From positions 1-64,000 of the forward strand of contig NZ_VKHR01000012.1 in assembly GCF_009663145.1 (NCBI RefSeq): 64,000 nt of DNA, written 5' to 3'. The notes below the pieces were generated by a model that saw nothing but the letters and a program-made list of their open reading frames with translations, had not been told where the DNA came from and did not search any database. The DNA is from Shewanella sp. TC10 (lineage in GTDB: Bacteria; Pseudomonadota; Gammaproteobacteria; Enterobacterales; Shewanellaceae). The position numbers and the translations under genes are program-made. Shown here piece after piece: positions 46,101 to 55,650 of this stretch; the stretch's first letter is position 1; every line of letters starts with the position of its first letter.

Positions 46101-46323
46101 GGTTTGGAGTGACTTCATCTATCGTTTCATGCTCATGAAGTGTTTTGGACTTTTTTATTTGTTGCGTTGGAGGAGGTAGCTCAAGTGATGATAAAAAAGT
46201 GGGTTGATCTGACTTCCAGGGCTTTGATGATTCAAGCCCTGGATTGACTAATTCGATATAAAGCAAAAGTAAGCTAATGGCTAAAGCATATTTTGCTAAT
46301 CGATTTATCTTCCGTTTGATCAC
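43156..46323 (-). CDS. fimbrial usher-like outer-membrane protein with anchored N-terminal extension
   Basis: A 1055-residue usher-type assembly protein. The N-terminus is basic with a hydrophobic stretch (YALAISLLLLYIELVNPG) lacking an obvious cleavage site, then about 200 residues rich in Ser, Asn, Thr and Gln with internal near-repeats (SEFSN, IPRDTISN/IPQDTISN). From about 235 the usher begins: NYGTERLSDEMFIY, YLPMQFLADILMLP, barrel strands, then ELEPGWDVELYRNGGLIGVQ (plug/middle domain) and FFGPNGETRTES. C-terminal beta domains follow, including an EF-hand-like DDNNNGLFDENE loop. Start is GTG with no good Shine-Dalgarno. It fits the alternative (CS1-like) usher group rather than the FimD group. 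Confidence 0.82.
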   Translation of the reverse strand: MIKRKINRLAKYALAISLLLLYIELVNPGLESSKPWKSDQPTFLSSLELPPPTQQIKKSKTLHEHETIDEVTPNPPIVASEHGKIDTSISDNVFSESEFSNNAFTHSEFSNSAIRESTENTDSVDQIASEQVATKSLINNEIPRDTISNGIPQDTISNINNKDLISAEVQTQNAKTPHTSNFAQKNTAVDTVSAPISLPSQQSSSNQVLPKQPISKLSTTDVASPKVSELTCSGLINRTYTSSAANEEQFLVSQFNYGTERLSDEMFIYQNDGIVYLPMQFLADILMLPLQTEMYPLSLTGWYLSTDNPVEINQGLMRFTAQNSDCEHSATQVYFDDWDLYLDMSVVKQMTGLDIQFDHARQMLEIIENTHVPLSQLLARQKRYQQFNDQKKANSPKNQRHIKTQYANLGDLALHADLGVSQRKQTDTQDPSFDGFIQARTHLLGHSAYAGYSWSDYGESLNAYIEKQMADTWVNYYRLGSIDSHNLALVSSSSTGEGVVINAGDAFTDDIRYLVVDGELEPGWDVELYRNGGLIGVQRVSDNGQYRFEQVPYYIGLNQYQLRFFGPNGETRTESFSKLLDPSQMKANSFGMNFGAMQREQDDLKQVYASANWAVTDNFSAGVAIIEQQISKDKWLFNPTVTLNLLTDNSVWQLNLTGNETGTAANLIAQGSNELIDWQTEWAKYNDFESWDNQDNQLKQLASVNLSGNLEHTNMSWALSGRWQDQNLGSDSLFIAATVAGQFQHLSLSNELSWQNIANNEVWANRLALSGRIDDWYLRTYADLALLPDTELTQLVSNVRTSFTDNSNYQFEVRYQPMASAEVTVKNSLSYFLDTSTLRFSVENDSEGDWFAQFKWSSSALLIAPDNTWLLDRVSHLNTGSVKIIAFQDDNNNGLFDENELPMEGLRFSGHTRSDDETDENGQLLITHIQTTRPHKLVLNERSLPDPFLLPLNSILLIQAHPGNVAEILFPVLFTAELDGEVFYDNGVAAKGVPITLIDKNDVKYHARVEYDGVFIFEQLVPGEYQIEINKQIQSDPIILAPGEYVTFPTQTLSR

Positions 46324-46373
46324 GGTAGGAATAATCAGTTAAGAGTTATTATCAGTGAATGTCCTTTTAAACC

Positions 46374-47165
46374 CTAAAAATTAACGGTTTGCTCAACCGT
46401 TTTTGCTTCAAATAAACCATCATTTTCGATGTATTTTACCAATAGTTTAGTATTGGGTTTGAGCGGTTCATTCAATGTAATTGCAAAAGAGCGGCGTTCA
46501 TTTTCAGTATAAATAGACGCATTTTTCAAACTACCCAATAGTTCGTTAGTATCAGCATCAAACACCTCTACATCACCATAACTACTTCTTTGTCCTTCAC
46601 GCGCTATTTCGACAATTAACTGCTGTTTACCGTCTTGAGTATTGAGCCCGTTAGATTCGATAGTGAGTTCAGCTGTTAACTGTCCTACACGCATGATCAC
46701 AGGGATGGCTATACGTAAGTAGGCAGTAACCGATAGTTTCATAGTGTCAGATGGCGTATTTGCATCTGTTTCACTGGTAGGAGCAAGTGGAATTTGATGG
46801 AACACAATGTAGCTTCGATATTCCCCTGCTTGAATATCTTTTGGTGGTCTTACAGCAAGACGGACTCGGGCACCTTGCTCGGGTGACAAACTGACTCTTC
46901 TTGGTGAGTAGCGAGTAAAAGGGGTCAAGGAGGTAGGGGTAACGTCAGATTCAAGCAGTTCAAACTCACCAGAATCCAATAAGCGTTTATCTTCTAGGTA
47001 GATCTCATAGCGTGATGTTTCACTGCTTTTGTTAACCAATGAAAACACGGCACTCTTGTCGCGTTTATTATCGAGCTCAACGCGTGTTGGGGTAACTAAT
47101 AGATTTGCATACACACTTGGAACTAAAGTGAGAGCCAAAGTGGTAAAAAGAAATAATTTTTTCAT
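46374..47165 (-). CDS. periplasmic fimbrial chaperone
   Basis: A 263-residue PapD-like protein: signal peptide MKKLFLFTTLALTLVPSVYA, then an Ig-like domain NLLVTPTRVELDNKRDKSAVFSLVNKS (split by a turn), the conserved YSPRRVSLSPEQGARVRL block and YRSYIVFHQIPL, the strands and basic residues used for subunit binding. A second Ig-like domain follows. Sequence type fits the chaperones of alternative chaperone-usher systems. It lies between the major subunit and usher genes, 50 bases before the latter. Confidence 0.87.
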   Translation of the reverse strand: MKKLFLFTTLALTLVPSVYANLLVTPTRVELDNKRDKSAVFSLVNKSSETSRYEIYLEDKRLLDSGEFELLESDVTPTSLTPFTRYSPRRVSLSPEQGARVRLAVRPPKDIQAGEYRSYIVFHQIPLAPTSETDANTPSDTMKLSVTAYLRIAIPVIMRVGQLTAELTIESNGLNTQDGKQQLIVEIAREGQRSSYGDVEVFDADTNELLGSLKNASIYTENERRSFAITLNEPLKPNTKLLVKYIENDGLFEAKTVEQTVNF

Positions 47166-47364
47166 GGCAATGCCCAGCTAAATTTATATGCAACGTGTTG
47201 CAATTATTATAATTTTTTATTGTTAGCTTACTTCGAGCTTGTGTTGTAAATGAGTTGAGGTATAGGAATTAAATCCCGTAAAACGACTACGGGATTTAGC
47301 TTACGTTTTCTCAAATAGATTAATTATCTACTTGTAAGTTAAAAATATTTGCACCTAATAAATA

Positions 47365-47832
47365 TTAGTAAGTTACTGAAAGCGTATAACTTAGTGCGTG
47401 AGTACCTGGAGCTGCACTTGCTGCAACAATATCCAATGTACCGCCAACGTCAACAGCAAGGGTGTTACTTGCCACAGTACCAGTTGCACTAGCAAGTGTT
47501 GGTGTAAAAGTGACACCAGATACTGAAGTATCTGCAGCAGAAAGTGATAAGTTAACCGTGCCATCTGCAGCAGTTACTGTGAATAAACCGGTATTAGCAG
47601 TATTACCGCCAGCAACACATGCAGCACCAGAAGTGGCATCTGAATAATCTAAAGCACATTGTCCATCTGCTGCAATAGATACGTCGCCGAATTCCATTTG
47701 CTCAGTTTCACTAACAGTGATCGGGTAAACCAAGTTGAAGTTTGCTGTGCCTGTTGCATCTTCTGCACCGGCTTGAGTAGAAAGAAGTAATGTTGAAGCT
47801 ATAACTGTAGATAATAGTATTTTTTTAGTCAT
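47365..47832 (-). CDS. DUF4402-like fimbrial major subunit
   Basis: A 155-residue protein with signal peptide (MTKKILLSTVIASTLLLS, cleavage near AGA-EDA). The mature beta-sandwich is rich in Ala, Thr, Ser and Val: ITVSETEQMEFGDVSI, a CX13C pair, GLFTVTAADGTVNLSLS, LAVDVGGTLDIV and the ending ALSYTLSVTY, typical of DUF4402 subunits. It is first in the chaperone-usher cluster, with the longest intergenic region upstream, so is probably the most expressed component. Confidence 0.82.
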   Translation of the reverse strand: MTKKILLSTVIASTLLLSTQAGAEDATGTANFNLVYPITVSETEQMEFGDVSIAADGQCALDYSDATSGAACVAGGNTANTGLFTVTAADGTVNLSLSAADTSVSGVTFTPTLASATGTVASNTLAVDVGGTLDIVAASAAPGTHALSYTLSVTY

Positions 47833-48517
47833 TTCTATGTTCCCAGGTAAAATATTATAGTTTTAATAGCCCATACTTTTTGTGCGGATAATTATCGTAT
47901 TTAAACAACGACTTATTTGCAGGGCAGAATCAAAATAACATTGTTGAAATATTTTGCAACACTTTGATTACAATTCAAACTTGTACTTTTGGTGTAACTA
48001 AAAGTTCTAATTTATAACCTAGGTGAATATGGAATAGGTAGTTAAAAAGTATTAGGATTCAAACTGGTGTTTAACTTGCTGAAAATCAAAACGATAAACT
48101 AGAGATTTTGAGACTTTTTAATATAGGTTTAACTGCAGTTAGCTTTATAAATACATTATTTGTGTACGTTTTATGTTCATTGTTAAAGTTTTATGACAGC
48201 AATCGTGTGATTGTTTTTTAATCTATTTAGATCGTTTTTGAACTATTTTTGAATTGATTTTGAATTGCTTTGGTATAGTTTAGTGGATTTATTTGATTCC
48301 ACTGAATTGAGAAAAGAGGCATATCAAAATAGCTTCATTGTTGATTTTTTATGATTTGATTGAGAAGATGTTGAAGTTTGTACAAAATGATACATATAAA
48401 AGGTGTGCATTAATGTGCTATTAGAGTCTATTTTTATCTGAAACCATTTTTATTTGGTTTTTTGATTTCTAATGTATTGATAATAAATAAAATAAATTTA
48501 CATGAGGCGCTATATCT
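47833..48517. other. 685-base divergent control region of the fimbrial cluster
   Basis: A very AT-rich region between the subunit gene (minus) and the DUF4402-like gene (plus). Near 48234-48270 the motif TTTTGAA occurs three times at 11-12 base intervals. No coding frame with a ribosome binding site was found. Confidence 0.5.
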
Positions 48518-49018
48518 ATGGGGTTTGTTAATTGTGCTATTTTTTTATTTGAAGCATTGAAATTAGGTTTACTAGCTCTGTGTATGAGCTTAATAAGCTT
48601 GACTGCCACTGCTCAAATTGCCATCACTGAAATTCAACCAATCAAATTTCCTACAGTGCTACAAAATAGTGGTTCAAGCACCACTGTTGTTGTGAACTGG
48701 AAAGGGGCGATTGGTAATGCCACTAATTCTACTTTACTTGATAATGACTACTATCAGGGAAGGTACTTTATTACTTCTGATGGCACAGCTCCCATTGATA
48801 TCAACTTTTTGAGTTTGGATAATGAACCTCTTATTCAACTTAAGAATTTCAAAGTGAGATACAAAAATAAAACCTATAAAACATTCCCTATTTTGGGGTT
48901 AGAAAACCCCGGTGCTGGTGGAGAGTATATTGATATCGGCGCTAAAGTTGTTGCGAATAAAAAGTCAGGACAAGGCTTAAAATATCCACAATATATGCTG
49001 AGTGTTGATGAGCAATAG
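48518..49018 (+). CDS. divergent DUF4402-like secreted protein
   Basis: A 166-residue protein with a long signal peptide (ALKLGLLALCMSLISL, cleavage near ATA-QIA). The mature part repeats the subunit pattern: ITEIQPIKFPTV, STTVVVNWKG, GRYFITSDGTAPIDINFLS, GGEYIDIGAKVV, aligning with strands of the 47365-47832 product. It lacks the cysteine pair. GAGG lies 11 bases before the ATG. Probably a third fimbrial subunit or adhesin transcribed away from the main cluster (inference). Confidence 0.65.
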   Translation: MGFVNCAIFLFEALKLGLLALCMSLISLTATAQIAITEIQPIKFPTVLQNSGSSTTVVVNWKGAIGNATNSTLLDNDYYQGRYFITSDGTAPIDINFLSLDNEPLIQLKNFKVRYKNKTYKTFPILGLENPGAGGEYIDIGAKVVANKKSGQGLKYPQYMLSVDEQ

Positions 49019-49071
49019 GCGCTTTTAGCCTTTACATAAGTATTAGCGAGAGTTAGTTATCAATATCTATT

Positions 49072-49105
49072 AAAAAGGCCATCAACAGTTGTTGATGGCC
49101 TTTTT
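49072..49105. terminator. bidirectional terminator between the DUF4402-like gene and valS
   Basis: A 15-bp perfect stem (AAAAAGGCCATCAAC / GTTGATGGCCTTTTT) with a four-base loop and T runs on both strands. Confidence 0.94.
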
Positions 49106-49159
49106 AGTCTGGATAGATTCAGTTTCAGTGAATCAATGTACAGTTATTAGCTGTGTATT

Positions 49160-52075
49160 CTATCCTTCTAGCTTAGCAAGCTCAGTTTTTTGTTCTGTTA
49201 GCTTTTCAATATCGCGTTGATATTCAGCTTGCTTTGCGCGTTCTTTCTCAATAACCGCAGCAGGTGCTTTAGCAACAAAACCTTGGTTAGATAGCTTACC
49301 TTCAATGCGTTTAAACTCTCCTGCAGCTTTTTCAAGTAGCTTGTCGATACGGGCAACTTCTTTAGCTACATCGATAAGCCCTGCCATAGGGATTAATAAC
49401 TCCATATCGCCTACAAGTTGTGTCGTTGACATTGGCGCTGCTTCACCGTCAGCTAGAATAGTCATAGACTCAAGTTTTGCTAAGGTTTTGAAGAAGGTTT
49501 GGTTTGCTTCAATACGCGCTTTATCTTGCTCACTTACGCCACGTAATAATGCATTAAGTGGTTTAGAAGGGGCAATGTTTAGCTCTGCGCGAATATTACG
49601 CACTGCAGTAATGACTTGCTTAACCCACTCAAGATCTTCCATCGCTTGGGCATCAACTTTAGCTGCATCGAACTCAGGGAACGAAGCGAGCATTAATGTA
49701 TCACCTTCAACACCAGCAAGCGGTTTAACGCGCTGCCAAATGGTTTCAGTTAAGTACGGCATCATTGGGTGCATTAAACGCTGCATTTGTTCTAGTACAG
49801 TGACCAATGTATGACGAGTACCACGAAGCTGCGCTTCGCTGCCATTTTGCATAACAGGTTTAGTTAATTCTAAGTACCAGTCACAGAATTGGTTCCAAGT
49901 GAACTCGTAAATGGTGTTAGCTGCTAAATCGAAACGGTAGTTAGTCATATGCTCGTCGTAAGCTTTAACGGTTTGATTAAATAAACCGATAATCCAACGG
50001 TCAGCTAGTGACAATTCCATTTCACCAGGCTTGCCATCAACAAGCAATTGACCACAATCTAATGCTTCGCCAATAGCGTCTTCATCAGCACCTTCAGTTT
50101 GTACTTCAGTGTTCATTAGTACGTAACGTGAGGCATTCCAAATCTTGTTACAGAAGCTACGGTAACCATCAAGACGTTTCATGTCCCAGTTGATATCGCG
50201 ACCTGTTGAAGCCATAGACGCAAGAGTAAAGCGCAATGCATCAGTACCATGTGGCTCGATGCCATCGCTAAACTCTTTACGAGTACTCTTTTCAATTTTA
50301 GCGGCCATTTTAGGCTGCATCATATTGCCAGTACGCTTATCAACGAGTGACTCAAGGTCGATACCGTCAATCATATCTAATGGGTCAAGTACGTTACCTT
50401 TAGATTTTGACATCTTATTACCGGCTTCATCACGGATAAGACCTGTGACATAAACGGTTTTAAAAGGTACTTGTGGCTTGCCGTTTTCATCTTTGATGAA
50501 ATGCATGGTCATCATGATCATACGTGCAACCCAGAAGAAGATAATGTCGAAACCGGTAACCAACACATCTGTTGGGTGGAATGCTTTTAATTCTTCAGTG
50601 TTCTTTGGCCAGCCTAGAGTAGAGAATGTCCATAATGCTGAGCTGAACCAAGTATCGAGTACATCATCATCTTGGCGTAGAACCACTGAGTCAGCTAATT
50701 TGTGCTTAGCGCGAACTTCAGCTTCATCACGGCCAACGTAGACTTTGCCTGCTTCGTCATACCATGCAGGGATACGATGTCCCCACCAAAGCTGGCGTGA
50801 AATACACCAGTCTTGAATGTCACGCATCCAAGAGTTGTACATGTTCTCGTACTGCTGCGGCACAAACTTAATGTCGCCGTTATCAACTGCTTCCATGGCC
50901 GTTTTTGCCATTGGTGCTACTGACACATACCATTGGTCAGTCAGTAATGGCTCAATGACCACACCAGAGCGATCGCCATAAGGCACTTTAAGACCGTGCG
51001 GGTCGATTTTGCCTAACAGACCTAACGTTTCGAACTCTTCAACAATCGCTTTACGTGCTGCAAAACGCTCTAAACCTGCGTAACGCTCAGGTAAGCTGTT
51101 ATCTAATTCGTTATTTGCTGTGCCGTCTGTATTAACCACTTCAGCTGCGCTACGAATGTCAGCATTGATAGTTAAAATGTTGAACATAGGTAAAGCGTGA
51201 CGTTTACCCACTTCATAATCGTTAAAGTCATGAGCTGGAGTGATTTTCACACAGCCTGTACCAAATTCCATGTCGACATAGTCGTCAGCAACGATTGGGA
51301 TTAGACGGTTTACGATTGGCAGTAGAATAAACTTACCAATTAATGACTGGTAGCGCTCATCATCAGGGTGAACCGCAACCGCACTATCACCTAGCATGGT
51401 TTCTGGGCGGGTAGTAGCAACTTCTAAGTAGTCTTTACCATCGCTAGTTAATGCGCCGTCAGCTAGCGGGTAGCGGAAGTGCCACATGCTGCCTTGCTTT
51501 TCTTTGTTTTCAACTTCTAAATCTGAAATAGCGGTGTGTAGCTTTGGATCCCAGTTTACTAGACGTTTACCACGGTAAATTAATTCATCATCATATAAAC
51601 GTACAAACACTTCTTGTACGGCTTCTGACATGCCTTCATCCATAGTGAAGCGCTCACGATCCCAATCTACAGAGGCACCTAGGCGACGTAGTTGTTTGGT
51701 GATGGTGCCACCAGATTCGTTTTTCCAATCCCAAATACGTTCGATAAAGTTGTCACGACCTAAGTCATGACGACCTAAGCCTTCCTCAGCAAAGACCTTA
51801 CGCTCAACCAACATTTGAGTCGCAATACCCGCGTGGTCGGTACCCACTTGCCAAAGAGTATTTTTACCCTTCATGCGCTGGTAACGTGTCAAGGTATCCA
51901 TGATGGTGTCTTGGAAAGCGTGACCCATGTGTAAACTACCCGTCACATTCGGTGGCGGGATCATGATGCAATAGTTACCTTTTGACTCATCGCCATGTGG
52001 TTTGAAGTAGCCTTGCTCTTCCCAGTTTTGGTAAAGAGATTGCTCAATTGACTGCGGGTTATATGTTTTTTCCAT
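49160..52075 (-). CDS. valS: valyl-tRNA synthetase
   Basis: Class I synthetase charging tRNA-Val. The 971-residue protein begins [12 protein letters not shown] and has the HIGH-type motif [15 protein letters not shown] (about 42), the CP1 editing domain with [10 protein letters not shown], the KMSKS loop [13 protein letters not shown] near 555, the anticodon-binding domain and a C-terminal coiled-coil arm ([20 protein letters not shown]). Slightly longer than the E. coli protein (951). It follows holC by 58 bases, in the conserved pepA-holC-valS order. Confidence 0.98.
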   Translation of the reverse strand: MEKTYNPQSIEQSLYQNWEEQGYFKPHGDESKGNYCIMIPPPNVTGSLHMGHAFQDTIMDTLTRYQRMKGKNTLWQVGTDHAGIATQMLVERKVFAEEGLGRHDLGRDNFIERIWDWKNESGGTITKQLRRLGASVDWDRERFTMDEGMSEAVQEVFVRLYDDELIYRGKRLVNWDPKLHTAISDLEVENKEKQGSMWHFRYPLADGALTSDGKDYLEVATTRPETMLGDSAVAVHPDDERYQSLIGKFILLPIVNRLIPIVADDYVDMEFGTGCVKITPAHDFNDYEVGKRHALPMFNILTINADIRSAAEVVNTDGTANNELDNSLPERYAGLERFAARKAIVEEFETLGLLGKIDPHGLKVPYGDRSGVVIEPLLTDQWYVSVAPMAKTAMEAVDNGDIKFVPQQYENMYNSWMRDIQDWCISRQLWWGHRIPAWYDEAGKVYVGRDEAEVRAKHKLADSVVLRQDDDVLDTWFSSALWTFSTLGWPKNTEELKAFHPTDVLVTGFDIIFFWVARMIMMTMHFIKDENGKPQVPFKTVYVTGLIRDEAGNKMSKSKGNVLDPLDMIDGIDLESLVDKRTGNMMQPKMAAKIEKSTRKEFSDGIEPHGTDALRFTLASMASTGRDINWDMKRLDGYRSFCNKIWNASRYVLMNTEVQTEGADEDAIGEALDCGQLLVDGKPGEMELSLADRWIIGLFNQTVKAYDEHMTNYRFDLAANTIYEFTWNQFCDWYLELTKPVMQNGSEAQLRGTRHTLVTVLEQMQRLMHPMMPYLTETIWQRVKPLAGVEGDTLMLASFPEFDAAKVDAQAMEDLEWVKQVITAVRNIRAELNIAPSKPLNALLRGVSEQDKARIEANQTFFKTLAKLESMTILADGEAAPMSTTQLVGDMELLIPMAGLIDVAKEVARIDKLLEKAAGEFKRIEGKLSNQGFVAKAPAAVIEKERAKQAEYQRDIEKLTEQKTELAKLEG

Positions 52076-52133
52076 GGGATTTTTGTTTTCTCAATCTAAA
52101 TTAATAGTTGGTATTGTTAACGAATCAACGGAC

Positions 52134-52586
52134 TTAAACGCCAGTGAACTCAGTTGTTGTGAGTTCAATGCCTAATTGCTTGTAATCGCGGTAGCGAGCA
52201 CGGGCAATCTGTTTAAGCGCATCATCATTAGCAACAAAATCGATAATATGCGGAAAGTTAACCGCAAATGATGGCACTTGATCTGCGAGGTTGATGAGTA
52301 AATGGCGGCTTTTATTAGCGCCTAATTTATCAAAACCTATTTCCACAGGTGAACCGGTTACTGGTCCTTCCCCTTTTAAATTGTGAGGAACAAATGCCGT
52401 TGGCTCAAATTGCCAAAGTAATTCGTCAATGGCGTATGCCTGCTGTTTGTCTTGGCAATGAATATAAATTAATTGCTGCTGACGGTAATGCTTTTCTGCT
52501 AATTGGCAGGCGCTTAACAATACACTTTCGATAGCACTGGGCTGTGTATTGATGGCGGGCATTAAGTAAAACAGAGTCTTTGGCAT
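52134..52586 (-). CDS. holC: DNA polymerase III subunit chi
   Basis: Chi links the clamp loader to SSB in the replisome. The 150-residue protein shows the HolC layout: an early CQLAEKHYRQQQ helix, LIYIHCQDKQQAYAIDELLW, FVPHNLKGEG, PVEIGF and the C-terminal ARYRDYKQLGIEL. Location between pepA and valS is the standard one for this gene. Confidence 0.93.
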   Translation of the reverse strand: MPKTLFYLMPAINTQPSAIESVLLSACQLAEKHYRQQQLIYIHCQDKQQAYAIDELLWQFEPTAFVPHNLKGEGPVTGSPVEIGFDKLGANKSRHLLINLADQVPSFAVNFPHIIDFVANDDALKQIARARYRDYKQLGIELTTTEFTGV

Positions 52587-52704
52587 GCTTTTACTATATT
52601 TGACGAAGTAAAGACGGATTTTACACTAAAAGCAACTCATGGGGCTAGGGCGGACAGCGGTTAAATTAACATTTAGATGTGATTTTTAATTCATTTAGAA
52701 AAAC

Positions 52705-52736
52705 AAAAAAGGTGAAGAATTGCTTCTTCACCTTTT
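52705..52736 (-). terminator. intrinsic terminator of pepA
   Basis: A 13-bp stem (AAAAGGTGAAGAA / TTCTTCACCTTTT) with a four-base loop, followed on the minus strand by a T run, lies 38 bases after the pepA stop and before holC. Some read-through to holC-valS is possible. Confidence 0.85.
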
Positions 52737-52774
52737 CTTATCAAGCTTAATCTATCGACTCGTGTCAATAAGGC

Positions 52775-54283
52775 TTATTCGCCTTGATCTACACCTGCGC
52801 GATTGATTAAGAACTGACTTAATAATGGTACAGGGCGACCTGTTGACCCTTTATTTGCACCACTGTTCCAAGCAGTACCTGCAACATCAATATGCGCCCA
52901 GTTATATTTCTTAGTAAAACGAGATAAGAAACATGCTGCAGTAATAGACCCTGCTGGACGACCACCTAAGTTAGTCATATCAGCAAACGGGCTTTCAAGC
53001 ATTTCTTGATATTCATCCCAAATCGGCATGCGCCAAGCGCGGTCGCCAGATTGTTCACCCGCATTTAACAGCTCGTGAGCTAATGGGTTGTGAGATGAGA
53101 ATAAACCTGAAGCGTGCTTACCTAGCGCAATAACACAAGCGCCAGTTAAGGTTGCTGTATCAATAACAAGTTCAGGATCGAAACGTTCAACGTAAGTTAG
53201 AACATCACATAATACTAAGCGACCTTCAGCATCGGTATTAAGTACTTCAACCGTTTGACCTGACATGGTGGTAAGGATATCGCCTGGGCGGTATGCATCA
53301 CCTGAAGGCATGTTTTCACAGCCCGCAAGAATACCGATAACATTGATTGGCAAGTTCATTTCACATAGCGCTTTCATCGCGCCGATAACACCTGCTGCGC
53401 CGCCCATGTCATATTTCATCTCATCCATACCATCACCTGGTTTTAATGAGATGCCGCCTGAGTCGAAGGTTAAGCCTTTACCCACAAGTACAATTGGTTT
53501 TTCAGTTTCATCAACTGCGCCTTTGTACTCCATAATGGTCATGATTGACTCATTAGCACTTGCACGGCCCACTGCTAAGTATGAGTTCATACCTAGCTTA
53601 GCCATTTGCTCTTCACCAATGGTGGTAACAGTTAAGTTCTCATGAACTTCGCCAATTTGACGCGCTTGAGAAGCTAAGTAAGCTGGGTTACATATGTTTG
53701 GTGGCATGTTGGCCACGTCACGACATAAGTCCATACCTGCAGCAACTGCCATTCCGTGCTCAATAGCACGTTCGCCAATAGTAAGTTCACGACGAGTCGG
53801 AACATTGAATACCATTTTGCGAAGTGGACGGCGAGTTTCACCTTTGCGGGTTTTTAAAGTATCGAAACTGTATAAACTGTTATAAGTTGTTTCAACAGCT
53901 TGGCGTACTTTCCAATAAGTGTCGCGGCCTTTAACGTGCAATTCAGTTAAGAAGCAAACCGCTTCCATTGAACCCGTTTCGTTTAGGGTGTTAATGGTTT
54001 TGGTGATAATTTGTTTGTATTGGCGCTCATCGAGTTCACGCTCTTTGCCACAACCGACTAACAAAACGCGCTCACTGAGTACGTTTGGTACATGATGCAA
54101 TAATAGCATCTGTCCTGGTTTGCCTTCTAAATCACCACGTCGAAGTAGGTTACTGATATAACCTTCACTGATTTTATCCAATTGCTCCGCGATACCAGAT
54201 AAACGACGAGGTTCGTATACACCGACAACGATACAAGCTGAACGTTGCTTTTCGGGGCTGCCGCTCTTTACGCTAAACTCCAT
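52775..54283 (-). CDS. pepA: leucyl aminopeptidase PepA
   Basis: Hexameric dizinc M17 aminopeptidase that in E. coli also binds DNA in ColE1 cer recombination and carAB control. The 502-residue protein has the metal site [27 protein letters not shown], and the signature [10 protein letters not shown]. The ATG at 54283, with AGGAG seven bases ahead, is chosen over one two codons upstream; E. coli PepA also begins [20 protein letters not shown]-like (first 18 residues nearly identical in kind). Confidence 0.97.
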   Translation of the reverse strand: MEFSVKSGSPEKQRSACIVVGVYEPRRLSGIAEQLDKISEGYISNLLRRGDLEGKPGQMLLLHHVPNVLSERVLLVGCGKERELDERQYKQIITKTINTLNETGSMEAVCFLTELHVKGRDTYWKVRQAVETTYNSLYSFDTLKTRKGETRRPLRKMVFNVPTRRELTIGERAIEHGMAVAAGMDLCRDVANMPPNICNPAYLASQARQIGEVHENLTVTTIGEEQMAKLGMNSYLAVGRASANESIMTIMEYKGAVDETEKPIVLVGKGLTFDSGGISLKPGDGMDEMKYDMGGAAGVIGAMKALCEMNLPINVIGILAGCENMPSGDAYRPGDILTTMSGQTVEVLNTDAEGRLVLCDVLTYVERFDPELVIDTATLTGACVIALGKHASGLFSSHNPLAHELLNAGEQSGDRAWRMPIWDEYQEMLESPFADMTNLGGRPAGSITAACFLSRFTKKYNWAHIDVAGTAWNSGANKGSTGRPVPLLSQFLINRAGVDQGE

Positions 54284-54537
54284 GAGCACTCCTAGATTAT
54301 TAAAGACAAATTTTTATATTTATTAGATAATGTTTTAATTAGGCCTGTTAGGCCATATTTACAAACCTTTAAGGAAATAAATCCTTGGTAATTTTCTGCT
54401 ACGCAGCTAAATGAATTACACTTAAGGAAGCTCACGAGCTGGTCAGAAAACTATCAATAACTGCTAAAAGCAGACATTTTATAGTGAACTTACTCTGATA
54501 CCAGCAAAAAGACAAGTTTAGACAGTGGATCCTACCT

Positions 54538-55650
54538 GTGATTGTATTTAGATACTTGATCGTTGAAGTTTTAAAAGCCCAATTTGCGATACTTTTGGTG
54601 CTGTTAACTATTTTTATTAGCCAGCAATTTGTGCGTGTATTAGGGGATGCCTCAAATGGCGAATTTCCTGCATCATTAGTGCTGACATTGTTAGGGCTTA
54701 ATTTACCGCAACTTACAGTGCTGGTGTTGCCGCTGAGTTTTTTCTTAGCGATATTGCTTGCTCATGGGCGAATGTATGCCGAAAACGAAATGGTGGTTCT
54801 CCATGGCGTTGGGATCAGTGAATGGTATGTCACTAGGGTAACCTTGTTGATTGCTGTCGCTAACTTGATATTCACAGGTATTTTATCTGTGTATGTGGGG
54901 CCTTGGGCTGAAGAAAAGCAAAACCAAGTGTTAGAGCAAGCACAATCAGAGGCGGGACTTGCAGCCATAGTGCAAGGACGTTTTCAGGCTAGCCCCAACG
55001 GGCGAGCCGTATTATTCGTTGAAAAAATATCGAAATCCAATGAGTTACAAAAAGTTTTTGTAGCACAACTTCCCGATCCTGAAGATGAAGAAGGCCTCAC
55101 TAATATTGTGGTGTCTGAGCAAGGTCGAGTGGTTGAAGATCGCTTTGGGAGTCAACAATTACAGCTTGATAACGGTATTCGTTATCAAGGAAGTGCCCAT
55201 CATCTCGATTATCAAATGATTGAGTTTGGTGGTTATAGAATGGAAATTAAAGAACAGGAAGTTGACGAAAGGCGCAGAAAGTTATCAGCGCTACCTGTTA
55301 AAGAACTTTTAAGTACTCCAGGGCCTGAAGCGGTTGCTGAGTTCCAGTGGCGCCTTGCCTTACCATTGGCTATTCCATTAATGACACTTATTGCTGTGCC
55401 ACTGGCAAGAGTGAATGTAAGACAAGGTAAGTTTGCCAAGATGTTCCCAGCCATTTTGCTCTACTTAGGTTATTTCGGTTTAATGGTTGCTGGACGTAAA
55501 GCGTTAGAGGATGAAGTAATCCCATTAGCACTAGGGATGTGGTGGATCCATGGTTCTGCGCTGGTGATGGGCTTGTTTTTACTGGGCAAAGAGCGTCCGA
55601 GTGGGGCTAAAATACTGCAAAGCTTTAAGCGCAAGCAGGTGGCATCATGA
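54538..55650 (+). CDS. lptF: LPS export permease LptF
   Basis: Inner-membrane half of the LptB2FG ABC transporter that extracts LPS and pushes it to LptC, LptA and LptD. The 370-residue protein has three transmembrane segments near the N-terminus, a periplasmic beta-jellyroll (about 130-270) and three at the C-terminus. RYLIVEVLKAQFAILLVLLT, LPLSFFLAILLAHGRMYAENE, and PLARVNVRQGKFAKMFPA match the YjgP family. The start is GTG. Its stop overlaps the lptG start by four bases, and it is divergent from pepA, as in E. coli. Confidence 0.96.
   Translation: MIVFRYLIVEVLKAQFAILLVLLTIFISQQFVRVLGDASNGEFPASLVLTLLGLNLPQLTVLVLPLSFFLAILLAHGRMYAENEMVVLHGVGISEWYVTRVTLLIAVANLIFTGILSVYVGPWAEEKQNQVLEQAQSEAGLAAIVQGRFQASPNGRAVLFVEKISKSNELQKVFVAQLPDPEDEEGLTNIVVSEQGRVVEDRFGSQQLQLDNGIRYQGSAHHLDYQMIEFGGYRMEIKEQEVDERRRKLSALPVKELLSTPGPEAVAEFQWRLALPLAIPLMTLIAVPLARVNVRQGKFAKMFPAILLYLGYFGLMVAGRKALEDEVIPLALGMWWIHGSALVMGLFLLGKERPSGAKILQSFKRKQVAS

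Noticed and set aside
49305-49814. Long plus-strand frame of 169 codons opposite valS
   Set aside because: It is antisense to the conserved C-terminal part of valyl-tRNA synthetase and has no recognisable protein features.
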